A DNA stretch of 64,000 nt from Lenzites betulinus. Its lineage: Eukaryota; Basidiomycota; Agaricomycetes; Polyporales; Polyporaceae. The notes beneath the pieces are model-generated. The model was not told where the DNA came from and did not search any database. It saw only the letters and a list, made by a program, of their open reading frames with translations. Shown here in pieces: positions 22,481 to 33,626 of the stretch; position 1 is the stretch's first letter, and every line of letters starts with the position of its first letter. The stretch lies in NCBI GenBank assembly GCA_022264855.1, contig JABYQU010000054.1, positions 124,001 through 188,000 on the forward strand, written 5' to 3'. The position numbers and the translations under genes were made by a program.

Positions 22481-25318
22481 TCACGCGAGCGCCCCCGAGC
22501 CCACCGCCTGCATCTCCACCGCGCCCCCGCCCTTCTTCAGCCCCTCCTCCTCCTCCGCCCCCAGCGCGCCCGCCTCCATGTCCACCTTCCCCACCGAGTC
22601 CCGCACCGGGCCCCGTCCCGCCTCGAGCCCGTACTTCTCGTCCGTATACGTCTGCATCGGCACCTCGCGCAGCAAAAACGTCGCCAAGAAGCCCGCGCCA
22701 GACAGGCCGGCGAGCACCTTCCAGATCGTCGCCATGCTCGCCGCGAACGCCGCGCGCACCTCGCCCCGCAGCGGCTCCGGCAGCGCGGGGATGCCCGGGA
22801 TCGCCGCGTACGCGATCTCGACGCCCGCGGGGAACTGCTGCGCGAACGCTGGGGGCAGGTTCCGCTTCAGCTCGTTCTGCAGGATCGTGGCCGAGATAGT
22901 CACGCCCCATGTCTGTGCGCGGGGTGAGCGTATGCGAGGGGAAAGGAGGGAAAAGGGCGTACCTGGGCGAATGTGCGGATGAAGTTGTAGAACGCGAGCG
23001 CGGGCGCGGCGCGCGTCACTGGCAGTGGCGCGAGGATTGGGAAGATCGTGCTAGCCCACTGCACCACACATACGTCAGTCCCATCCACTACTGCAGCAAA
23101 AACAACACCCACAATCGTGCCCGATCCGGCCGCCTGCAGCGCCTGGTACCCCGCCCACTCGCCCGCGGTCGAGTCCGCGGTGAGCGTCGTGAGCAGGCCG
23201 AAGCCGATGACGGCGAGCGTCCAGCCGACAAAGTTCACGAGACGGTACTTGTTCAGCCGCTTGATCATGATACCGCTGAACAGCGAGAACGACGAGGACA
23301 CGATGGCCGTCGGCAGGATCTTCACGCTCGACCCGATCGGGCTCGAGAGTAGGCACGCCTGGAAGTATACTGGGAAGTAGTCTGCGCGGCGGGTTAGTGG
23401 TGGTCGGAAAAGCACGAGGGAGAGCGGGCTTACAGATCGCCGCGACACTGACGATCCCATGGAAGAACGTCTCGATGTATCTGGTGTTGCTCCTGTTAGC
23501 CACATCCCTGTACACGAACCAACTTGCACTCACCCGCCGAGACTGGTCCGATTCTTGATCACGTCGAGCGGGAGCGTCGGCTCGCGCGGCACGCACGTCT
23601 CGTACACGAAGAACGCGACGATGAGCGCGCCCCCGATGATGAGCGGCGCGAGCACGTGCGTGCTCACCCACGGGTACGTGATCCCGCCCCACGTCAGCGC
23701 GATGAGCGCAAGCGTCGTGCCCGCGACGATTATCGCGTTTCCGCTGCAAACGGCGTGTTAGCGGTGGTCGAACTCTCGCTGCGGCAGAGGGGGGACTTAC
23801 ATCCAGTCGACACGCGCGAGCTTGGAGCGGAGTGATCCCTCGGGCGTGCGCACCCTAAGGAATATCGCGACGAGCACGAACGCCGCGCCCGCGAGCGGGA
23901 GGTTGATGTCTGGGCGTAGTGCGTGGTGAGCAGGGCTAGCCGTTGTGGCGCTGCCGGAGGTGCTTACAGAATAGCCAGCGCCAGGACGCTTTCTGCGCGA
24001 GAGAGCCGCCCTATGAACCGTGTGTGAGCGAACTGCAGCCTGGGATAAATCGGCCGAACCATGCGCTGCGGCGGAGGGAGAGGGGCGCCGTGTATGCTGC
24101 GACGACACGACGGCGACCCGCGCTTTGGCAGACATCAGTGCTCGAGACGAATAGCGACCTCCGAGCTCGGAGACAACGATATACACCGCGAGCACGGAGG
24201 TGTATAGCAAGATGCTACACCGAAAATACATCGTTCCCAAAGTCCGATGGTACTTTCGGTGTCTCAGCTTGGGCCACCACTGGTTTCCGCGGGTGATTGC
24301 TCCATTCGGGATGCATCCAGAATACGACAGTCGCGCCCAAGGCAACCACATTCGGCGAGAGGTTTGATGTGTGACGGGATGTTGTACGGACGGCTGCCCC
24401 CGGTGACAGTGCTAGCGGTTGCCACACGTCAGGGTGGATCGTCCCCGTCGTGAGATGGATACGCAGCAGCGCTCGTTGTCGAGACGGGACGCCAGGCCCA
24501 GTTTCAAAGAGTGCTGCCGGAGACAAGTCCAGACGCGCAAGCGAGAGCAGTTCTAGCGAGCCGGAGAGATCAAGTCCGAGGAGTATTGAAAGCCACAGCG
24601 CGCAGAGGACTCCGACAGTATTGCAAACTCGCTTCGATGCACATTGCCAATGGCGGATGCCTACCGCCGCACTTGCAAAGATGGAGAGCGAGACATGTAC
24701 TCACAACGATGGGGCCAATGGCAGCCGCGAAGGCCCAAGCGAGGACGACGATACCTTGGTACGCCCCGCGCTCAACGAGGGGCACCAGGTCGGAGACGAT
24801 GATAGAAGACATGTTGATGATTCCGCCGCCTCCGACACCCTGCACGGCTGCACAGTCCGCGCGATCAGCCGCGGCTCTCGCACCCATAGAGAGTACTCAC
24901 TTCGTGCGGCGATGAGCCAGTTCATGTTCTGCGCAGAGCCACTGAGCGCGCTGCCCACGAAGAAGAACGCAACGGAGAGCATCATGATCGGCCGCCGCCC
25001 AAACACGTCCGCGAGCCTGCCGCAAAAGGGGAGCATCGCGGTGCTCGCGAGCCCGTACGCGGCGCCGACCCAGACGAAGTCGTTGTCGCCGTTGAGGTCG
25101 TGGGTGATCGTGGGCAGCGTGGTGGACACGGCGGTGACATCGAGCGCGGAGAGGATGTTGCAGACGACGATGGCGAGGAAGGAGAGCCAGAACGCGGAGC
25201 CTTTTGGCGGGCGGGCGGGCTTGGCCGGGGTCGGGCTCGAGGCGTCGGAGGCGGAAGACGGCGAGGCAGGCATGGCGATGTGGACCTGGGAGGGGGAGGG
25301 AGAAGAAGACCGCGCCAT
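22481..25318 (-). CDS. MFS transporter, DHA2-like fungal drug/efflux subfamily, copy 1
   Basis: Exon 1 begins MARSSSPSPSQVHIAMPASP (25318; an in-frame ATG at 25273 is a possible alternative) and runs into the first helix SFLAIVVCNILSALDVTAVS. Motif A-like loop CGRLADVFGRRPIMM follows, then VQGVGGGGIINMSSIIVSDL and motif C-like LAWAFAAAIGPIV. WRWLFYINLPLAGAAFVLV, DWMGNAIIVAG, YFPVYFQACLLSSPIGSSVK and FVGWTLAVIGFGLLTTLTAD follow. The last exon carries ATILQNELKRNLPPAF and a cytoplasmic tail. About 14 helices and 600-640 residues fit a proton-coupled exporter of the DHA2 type in the plasma membrane. All junctions fit GT-AG, but one intron (24011..24704) is 694 nt, over ten times the local norm. 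A TATATT element lies about 96 bases upstream. The substrate is unknown. A paralogue lies at 49895..52146. Confidence 0.88.
24180..24206. repeat. inverted repeat TATACACC ... GGTGTATA
   Basis: 8-bp perfect arms with an 11-nt loop inside the long MFS intron. Confidence 0.7.
24217..24262. repeat. imperfect inverted repeat, arms about 17-18 nt
   Basis: The left arm ACACCGAAAATACATCG pairs with the right arm CGATGGTACTTTCGGTGT across an 11-nt loop, with one mismatch and one bulged base. It sits 10 nt from the preceding inverted repeat. Confidence 0.7.
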
Positions 25319-28300
25319 TCAGGCCCCTGGCGGTGGGAGGAGAAAGAGAAGGTAAGGTAAGCGGGAGGTGCGGGAAAGCAAAGATGAACGGCGCGGGCGG
25401 CGTCCAGCGGGAGAATATAATCAGGCTGGAAGGCGGCAGGCGGAGGAGGCGAAGGAGAGAGCAGCAGCTGGGCGCAGTGGACAGAATGCCAATTGCACGC
25501 GGATTCACGCCGCCCATCTGCTTCTCTTGATCTCAACTCTATCCTGAATCGCCACCTGCACCGATGTCTGTCGCCCCGAAGGGCAACGGACGAGTAGTCC
25601 AACTATTCATCGCCACACCGGAAGCCGTCTCAGGGTCGCTGCCAACGGGTGGTCGAGGGGTGGCATGCAGGCGGGGAGAGCTCTGGCGTGCTGGTGAGAA
25701 TGTCCGGGGGGATCGCACAGACGCCGCAGGACTCGGAGGGCGGTTGGAAGATGCTGCCGGTGTGACATTCGACGGTGATATTTCAGTTCTTCCCAGCACC
25801 AGCTGATCAACAGGATTCTCTCGGCCTCCCCGGCAGCGGCCAGGCAGAGGCTCTCCACGTTTCGAGAGCGGCCCAGCAGAGTGCTATCTGCGCATGCACT
25901 GGAGAAGCCGGGCACAGCAACAGAAGATTGAGCGGAAGACTGGATCTGTTATGAAGAGACGTTGCAAGACGATGGGCGAACACAAGACGCACAGCGCGCC
26001 CGATCAGAAATGCACAAGCTTTCCTCCGCGATCCATGCCCGATCCCCGCCTTTGCCCAATCGAGATGCCATCAGCGTGGCGCATCAGGGCGCCAGCGAGG
26101 CGTCGGCCAGCGCCTCTTCCCCGACCACCACAACCTCCCATGCAACGAGACCGCGACATGGCCCACTCGAGTCCTTGCAACGCCCCTTCTTCCGCCGGCC
26201 GCAACAAGCTCTGGCTTCTTGCAACTTAACCTGCGTATCCTGCCACGGCCGCGGGTTCACGTAAGATGGAAGGCCGACACGACGCGTTCGACATTGACTG
26301 ATCCCATCCCATGACTTCGCCCTGACCCTCCGCACCCCGGATCCCTTTCCGCACTCGACGATCGCACCAGCCGCTGGACCCGCCTAAGCCTCATCCAATG
26401 CCATACGCACGCATTTCTCCCAGCCAATCCACCCCATCGATGGCGCAGGCACTGCGCTGATGCTGATTCTCCGCGTCCGGAGCCCCCACCGCACCTCGCG
26501 GCATGCATATGCATGTGGCTGCTTCGGCTGCCTTCCATCCTCAATATTGCCCCAATCACCAGGTGCGCTTCCTCCGGCGACTCGCGAGAGCACCTTGTCC
26601 CTTCGTCAACGTTCGCTCGCCCGCGCGGGCCTTCCGATGTGGCACCCGCTTAGCGCGCCCGGGCGGCGGCGTGCCTCCTGTGCTGTGCTGGCAAAATGAA
26701 GTGACAATAATTATGATGCAGCGCTGATGATTGCCCGTAGCACATCTCGCATAACGTTGCGGCTGTACGAACACTCGCAAATCCCGACTCAGGCCTCTGC
26801 ACCGCTGTGGGCGTGTGCTATGCTGGCGCTGTCCACCGTCCGAAACTGACGCACCAAGGTTCCGACCTGCGCCCTGCTTCCCGGCCTTCCACCCTCGCAG
26901 AAGCACAGCAGCCGCCCGACCGCCCGCGCGCATCGTCCATTTCCGGGCGCGGAGCTCGCGTTCGGCGCTCGCTATCGGCATCGCCTTGGAAATGAAGCAG
27001 CTGCATCACTCGCGCCTGCCGCAAGTGGCGACCTGCCCGTCCCACACCGACTTCGAGTTCGCGCGAGAAGCCCTGTCATTGCCAAGGTGCCTATCGGGTG
27101 CTATCACGCTGTCCAGAACCTAGAAGCCCCTCCCAAGAGCCCATGCCGAGGCGCCGCAATACGGTACTACCCCTCTTGTCAATTCGCGCATCCATCTACC
27201 GGGCGACATCGTGTCAGTCTGACAGCGCGGCGGTTCGCCATCTAGCCCTCTTGCCAACGCCGCGCTGCGCCCGGGCCCGCCTTGGATATTGGAGGCCGGG
27301 CGGACGGCGCGCGATTGGCCGCACATCCACATCCTGCGCTGTAAACCCGCATGGCGGCGGTGGCGCGCGTGGCGAATCAGCAGCAGCAGCGAACTTGCGA
27401 CCTTGCGATGCGGCGTCCAGTCATCGCCCAGCGCGTCGCTAGCCGCGAAATGGACGCGTCGACCCGCACTTCCTCCATCGTCCACCTCGACTTCCTGGTG
27501 CGATCGTGCGCGTGAATGCATGCGCACCGCCTCTCCCATCCCTATTCATCCTGCCCGCTATCGAGCATCTGTTTCGAACGCTCAGCTTCACTCTCGAGCA
27601 TCAGCCTCGACGAACCTTCAGGGCCGAACCCTCGACCTCGAGCCTGATCTTCTAGTTATCGCGCTCCGACCCGCGGTTAGTGCGGCACGGGGAACAGCAG
27701 CCTATCGAATCTGAAGCTTAAACATGGGCTCGATCGCACACCAGGCCCGGTCAGCGCACGAACTCGTACTCTCCTCGCGAGAACTCGAGCTCTCTCGAGA
27801 GTTCGACGTCGATGTCGATGGCACTGCACTGCCCCAGTCGCGTGCCCCTGCTCATCTCATGCTCGGAGGTTCCTCCATGTCAACAGGCAGACTCAGACTG
27901 GCCACTCACGAGCCACGCCCATTTCCAACGCCTCTCACGCGCGGCGCCGGGGCATGCGGGCAGACGCGGTGGCGTCCGCCACGGTCCCACCCTCCCACGT
28001 CTCTCCGCGTCGCATTCGGAAACGGCATTGTCATCGACGCTGTCATTAATATTGGCACTGTCGCGGAGCAGGACCCGGCACTGTGTGGTGGCCGGCGAGG
28101 CACTCGGACGTGGGCGTGCGAGCTATCCAGGCCCTGTGCCTGTTTGGCACCTCTACTATCAGTGTCTCCGGGGAGCTGGGCCGGGATGTGCCCTGAACAT
28201 TGACAATGAACAATGAAGGAGCCTGAGCCGGAGGCCTGAGCGGCGGCGGCCAAACGGCGCAGGAGCTGGATGGGGAGCCGGACGAACGTATCTGCATCGA

Positions 28301-28681
28301 CATCGGCATCTGGATTGCATCTGGAGACCTCAGGCCCATCAGGAGTTGGAATCAGGGATACACTCCTTCGAGGAGGTGGTGATAGATATTCGGACTTGTG
28401 CCGGGCGGACGCGCCGCGGTGCCTCGGGCGACGGCGGCTGCTTAATTCTTGCATTCTGGGAAGCGGGACGGTCAGACGGCTGAACGGGCGGGTGGACGCA
28501 GGTGCGAGATGGACGCACACGCACACATTAACAGACGGGCTCGCTGCTCCGTAGGTACGTGCCAGGCTCCAGTTCTCGCCATCTTCGTATGTAACTCCGC
28601 CCACAGGATCTGTTTCGTGTGTCTGCAGAAGACCTCATATGTCTGCACACTGCACAGCAGGTGGATCTTGAGGTAAGCCGA

Positions 28682-28740
28682 CGCACGTACGCACGCGCAC
28701 CCGCCGATCACAAACCTGGAGGCTTACGTGCGTACGTGCG
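28682..28740. repeat. 14-bp perfect inverted repeat with 31-nt loop
   Basis: CGCACGTACGCACG at 28682-28695 is the exact reverse complement of CGTGCGTACGTGCG at 28727-28740. Each arm also contains the palindrome CGTACG. Confidence 0.75.
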
Positions 28741-29910
28741 GAGAGCGTCGGCTAGCGGCGCGGGGATTATGTCACGGTGATTCTGAACATTGAACACCAC
28801 CGACTGCGCCCCCACCGTCGCATGACATACACGAGCTGCGACCGGCGGCAGCCCGCCCTGCGACAGTGCGACTATCCCGTTTCGGGTTTCTGTTTTGGGT
28901 ACCCAACGCCATCGGGAATCGGGCGTCGGGAATAGCGGCTCGACGCAGCGACCCGTCCAGTGCGCGGCGCCTCGACGGTGATGGTGTGGCGCAGTACTGA
29001 ACGCCAGGCACTGCACGCGCCCATGTGCTGCACGTCGCGCGGGACTGTTTGGGCCTCTCGACGGGGCCGTCGCGAGCGGCGACAGGCTGGCACGACGCGC
29101 GCCGGGGATCTAACGTCGCGGTGTCTGCGCCTCGGGTACGGGCTACGGGTGCATTATACTGCCCGGCCGGAGGCCCCGGGGAGGATATCGATATCAGAGC
29201 TGGACAAGACGACAACATCTCCGGCGAAGGCGCACGCCTGCCTAATCGCGCTCCGCGGCCCGCTACCCGCGCCTGCCCGCGGGCCTATCATGTACGCGCG
29301 CAATTGTGAATTGCGAGGGGCTAGTACGAGTCGGGCGGGCGTGGGAGCGGCGGTGCGCACATGTGCATGTGCAGGACGCCAGGAAAGCCTACATGCAGTG
29401 ATCAGGAGCGGGTGATGGCCTGTCTGCGCTCGACGCGTCGAAGATCTGCCGCGCGCATGTGTCCCGCCGTTTGGCCTGGCCGCCTTGCGTTTCGACGTCC
29501 GTATTGCCTCCGCGCGTCACGCTCGCTCGCTCGGAGCGTCCGGTGCGGCCGGCGGTGGGTATGTCTGACATTCCCGACAGTGCGCGGTGCAGTGGTGACG
29601 AGCAGATCTGCACGGTGTGCACTGTGCGGCGCACGGCTGGTGTGTGGCTGTTATAATGTTGCGTGCACATGCGTTCGTACTGATAACTCGGGATCCCAAC
29701 GACAGTGTCATAAGCTCCCCGAGCGGATGGCCGAGCGCCAAGGGGGAGAGACCGCCGGGAGGTGTGATCACAGCAAGCACTGCAGCAGCAGCGCCCCCTC
29801 CGAGTCCGATTCGCGAAGACCGGGACGCGCGCCTGGGCTGCGGCCACTCACGCGTCGCAATCGCCCATCTGTGGCAATCTGCGCCGGTGCTGGGGAGAAC
29901 GGGAGAGTGG

Positions 29911-29940
29911 GTGCGGGCGTGGGCGTGGGCGTGGGCCCCG
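29911..29940 (+). repeat. GGGCGT tandem, G-rich tract
   Basis: Three to four GGGCGT units about 240 bases upstream of DUF6534 gene 4. Runs of three guanines on one strand could form a G-quadruplex or bind a C2H2 zinc-finger factor; this is an inference. Confidence 0.5.
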
Positions 29941-30177
29941 GGGTGCAGTGATGGTGATGAACCTTGTTCTGCCGTGCACTCCCCGCGAGCGAAGGCTCCG
30001 TTTGCTTTAAGATACGCGGCGCGGGCAGCGTCCGCCCGCTTGCTCCCTCCGCCCGGGCGACTGCTGCCTTCCTGCTTCTTGGATCTCGCTCGTCACCCCC
30101 TCCGCCCCTTCCGCCGACGCTCCTTGCGACAGCCCCCCCTCCCCCCGCTCTAGTGTATACACCCGCGTACTACTGCT

Positions 30178-32708
30178 ATGGCGGCGAACTCGACCGCGCT
30201 CCCCCCGACGGTGATCCCGCTGAACCTGACGGACCCCCAGTCCGTGCTCGAGACGTACGCGCTCCTCTCGGGCATCGTGCGCGCGCAGCTCCCGCCGCTC
30301 CAGAACACCTTCGGCGCGTATCTGATCTGCACCTGCATAGGATGCATGTGCGTGCCCTCTCTCTCGCTTTCGCCGCGCCCCCGACGCTGACCCTCGCGCG
30401 CGCGCGCGACAGGCTGTTCGGGCTCACGACGCACCAAACGTACCGCTACTACAGGCTGTACCCGACAGACGGGTTCGGGCTGAAGACATTGGTGGGTGTC
30501 GAGTACAGCTGTCGAGGATCGAGTGCGGCGCCTGGCGCTTGTGGCGCGCGGCGCGATCGGTGCCTCCAAGTTTAATGGGCAACAGTGCTGACTTGTTTGG
30601 CGTTGTCCGCTTTTGCAGGTGGGCATCCTACTGTGAGTCGCGCGCGGGTTGCGGGGGCGTGGGAGGCTGCGGAGGCTGACGGCGGTTTTGTGCAGAGGGT
30701 TGGATGTGTTGCACACGATCACGGCCATCCATGTTTGGTGAGTGCTACTCGCCGCTGCGACGATCGCGCATGGCGAGGACAATGTCTGACGTGCTCGTTC
30801 GGCGGACAGCTACTACTATCTGGTTACGAACTACGACAACCCGCTCAGCCAGGGCACTGGTGTTTGGTGAGTGTCCGCCACTGGAACCTAATTTGAATGC
30901 ACGCTAATACCGCATATGAAGGTCAATACGAGTGCGTCTCGCAGTGCTCCATTGTCTCCCCAATTCCACTGACCCCACGCCCCACCGCAGCTGGGTATCA
31001 TAGAGACGGTACGTACCATCCGCAGCGTTTCATGGTGGCAGCAATTGAAATCAACACCACCCGCAGGGCCTCGTCATCCTAGTGGCACACTGGCACGTCG
31101 TCCCCCCGCGCGCGACTCGGTCAGTTGGCTAATTCCCCCACAGCTTCTACGCGCGTCGACTGTTCCTACGTGAGTGCACAATAGAGCATCCTTTGTCCCA
31201 ATGCGATGCTCACACTCCCCACCCGCTTCTTCAGTCGGAAATGGACATATCTTCCCCGTATCTATTATTGTACGTCCCTGGCCCCCTCCCTACGGATGCC
31301 TAATCCTTCGGTCTGCTGACGCCGAGCTCCCCAGGGTCTTCTTCTTCTTGCGGAAGTCGGTGAGTGCGCGAACGCGGCACCTGGATAAACGTTTATAGAC
31401 AGCCACTGACTGCATCACCCATAGGCTTCTCGACGGGTAAGCAGCACACCGCGTTCGTCCCCCGCCGGCGCTGATGCTGATCGCTGCTCGTGATTTGCCT
31501 CTCCGTGCTGCACAGCCGCGACCGCGGAATCGTACGTCGCCTTCCGTGCGGTCTATCTGTCTAAGTGCGGCGGGCGCTGATGCGCGATTGGCGTGCGCAG
31601 ATTCGTGCAGGTCTCGTTCGAGAAGTTCTTCAAGTTCCAGTGGCTCATCTGGGTCATCCTCGCCGTCGCGCTGCTCGTCGACCTCGTCGCGACGAGCATC
31701 CTCACGTACTACCTCCGGCGGAGCCGCACCGGGTTCAAGCGGTGCGTGCCGCCGCTCCTATCTCATGCCCCCGGGGTGTGCAATTTCGCTGACGCTGGGT
31801 CGGTGGAAATAGGACGGACTCGATGGTGGATGTGCTGATGGTCTACGCAATTAACACTGGTACGTGATGCACGCTGATAATCAGCCCGAACGGGTGCACT
31901 AATCCGCGGCGTGTTCCCTCCCTCCTGACAGGCCTGTCGACGAGGTATGCCTGTCCCCCGTCTCTGCACTCCCACCCCGGGGAATGGAAGTCTGATCAGA
32001 TCCGCGCCGTTGCAGCGTTCTGACGTTCGCCGCTCTCATCTGCGTGAGCTCCAGTGATACCTGTTTCCATCAGGCGGCGCGGGCGCCCGGCCCGCCACTA
32101 ACCCTTTCGTCCTGCAGTCTATCGCGGCCTCTCACACCCTCATCTGGGCTGCCATTACGGTGCCCGCGACGAAGAGTACGTTATGCGTACATGCCCGTTC
32201 GAGATCTATGGCTGACCGACCCCCGTAGTGTACGCGAACTCGCTCCTCGCCGTGTAAGTCCCCCACTACCACTAGTCTCCCAGAGTCACGCAGCTGACCG
32301 CGCTTACCCCCAGCCTCAACTCGCGCCGCTCCCTCATCGACAAGGGCCTCGAGGGCTTCGAGACGGGCTCGTTCGGACTCAAGGTGATCGACCCGCGCGC
32401 CCTCGACCGCGCCTCGCACGCGCTCGAGTTCGGGCCCGCGTCGCCGCGCCTGCACGGGCGGCAGCAGAAGGTGCGTGCCCCGGCCAGCCGCAGCGCGTCG
32501 CCGCGCGCCTCATCCTCGCTCTCCCCCTCCGCCGCCGCGACGTAACGCGGTGCTGCAGATGAACGCCGCGCCGATGCAGACCGTGATCGACGTCAAGGTC
32601 ACGCAGGAGACGTACATGGACGGCGCGCCCGACGGCGACCCTGCGCGCGCGGACTCCGCGCTCGAGTACGCGTCGGACCGCGCGATGCGCCACGAGTGGG
32701 ACGCGTAG
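30178..32708 (+). CDS. DUF6534-type seven-transmembrane protein, gene 4
   Basis: The start is at 30178 (MAANSTALPPTVIPLNLTDP) and the stop at 32706-32708. About 18 exons encode roughly 420 residues. Landmarks are NTFGAYLICTCIGC, LFGLTTHQTYRYYRLYPTDG, VLHTITAIHVC, YYYLVTNYDNPLSQG, FYARRLFL, FFKFQWLIWVILAVALLVDL, LRRSRTGFKR, DVLMVYAINTGLSTS and MYANSLLAVLNSRRSL. A long charged tail holds two tandem tail exons and ends RAMRHEWDA. It shares the 10-nt (30922..30931), 16-nt and 13-nt (31932..31944) micro-exons of the family. The intron 31093..31143 appears to use a GC donor (CTG|GCACGT), since only that border keeps both frame and the family's 26-nt exon length. Compared with gene 1 it has a longer N-terminus before the first helix. 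Role unknown. Confidence 0.86.
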
Positions 32709-33626
32709 GCGGCGCGTCGCGTCTCATGTGCGCCGCCCGTCCGTCTGTTCTCACCGCCCACGACCCGCCCACGACACCCGACGCTCCCCTCCGCCACCCT
32801 CCGCCGCGCTCTACCTCGAACTCCCCGCGTCATCCCCCTCCACCGCACCACCGCACCACCACCGCACCACCTCCCCCTATTCAACCCAGGCTCCCGTTGC
32901 TTCTCCACGCAGGCCAGGCCACCGCGGACTCGCCAACCGAGCCCGCCCACCGCGGGCGCGTGCGGGGCGTGGCCGCGCCCGAGTCCCCTTCGTAGTGTTT
33001 GTTGGCGTATTATTATGTAACCTCTGTCCGCTCGTTCAGATGTACTGCGTTCGTGTAGCATCACCTGTACTCATTCTCTCTGGGTGGCAGACTGGTGGGC
33101 TGAGCGCGTCCTGGAGGTAAGTGGAACGCTTCTTCGGTCTTCGCCATTTCTATTTGGGGTTGGAGCTTTGCAAGCTTGGCCGTTGGTCGTGAGTGTGGCA
33201 TTGTGCGATGCTGTTTCTGAATTCGTTGCGCCACTTTCGGCTTTGGACTGAGAGGAACTAAGATTACCTTGTAAATGCTGAAACAAGTTGTGGATGGTGT
33301 TACGGGCTGCAGGCGGCGTGATCTTTGCTACACCATCCCCCACCCTGTCGATCGTTGTGATGAGGGACATGCAGATCTGTCGGAGGTCAACTTGGCACGC
33401 CCGCCATCGCCGTCTGCATATGTAGCAGCCTCCTCCAGTGGATTGGACTTGCAGGGTATGATCCAGGTCGCGCTTAAGGAGGAGGCCCTTTCAACGATCA
33501 AGACCTCTTGAAAACCGCTTTCGTCATGCAATCGTGCTTCCAAAGAACTACGAACAACCGCTCCCCTGGATACGTCCCATCTACACCTGCAACGCTGTGG
33601 GTGTCGCGACGCTCTCTCAGTGTGTC
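32709..33626. other. intergenic region between convergent genes
   Basis: This lies between DUF6534 gene 4 (+) and the hydrolase gene (-). An open frame ending at 33511 (SPSAYVAASSSGLDLQGM...) looks somewhat protein-like, but no start or upstream exon could be found. Otherwise nothing. Confidence 0.45.

Larger units (their letters stand above)
24011..24704 (-). other. anomalously long intron (694 nt) in MFS copy 1
   Basis: The exon before ends ...AAAIGPIV with donor GTGAGT, and the exon after starts GGSLAQKASWRWLF with acceptor CATAG. Protein alignment with the second MFS gene is continuous across the junction, so no coding exon is missing. The intron contains two adjacent imperfect hairpins. 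No long open frame with a domain is present. Confidence 0.75.
25319..30177. other. 4.9 kb region with no recognisable gene
   Basis: This lies between the divergent MFS (-) and DUF6534 gene 4 (+). It is GC-rich and full of long overlapping spurious frames on both strands (the longest is 232 codons at 27906..28604), none with a domain, splice-supported continuation or believable composition. It contains a 14-bp inverted repeat at 28682..28740, a near-palindrome around 27780-27806 and a GGGCGT tandem at 29911..29940. I see no transposase, reverse transcriptase or tRNA. Confidence 0.55.

Noticed and set aside
27906..28604. 232-codon minus-strand open frame in the 4.9 kb gap
   Set aside because: GC-rich composition produces long frames in several phases here; no domain, no hydrophobic pattern and no splice continuation.
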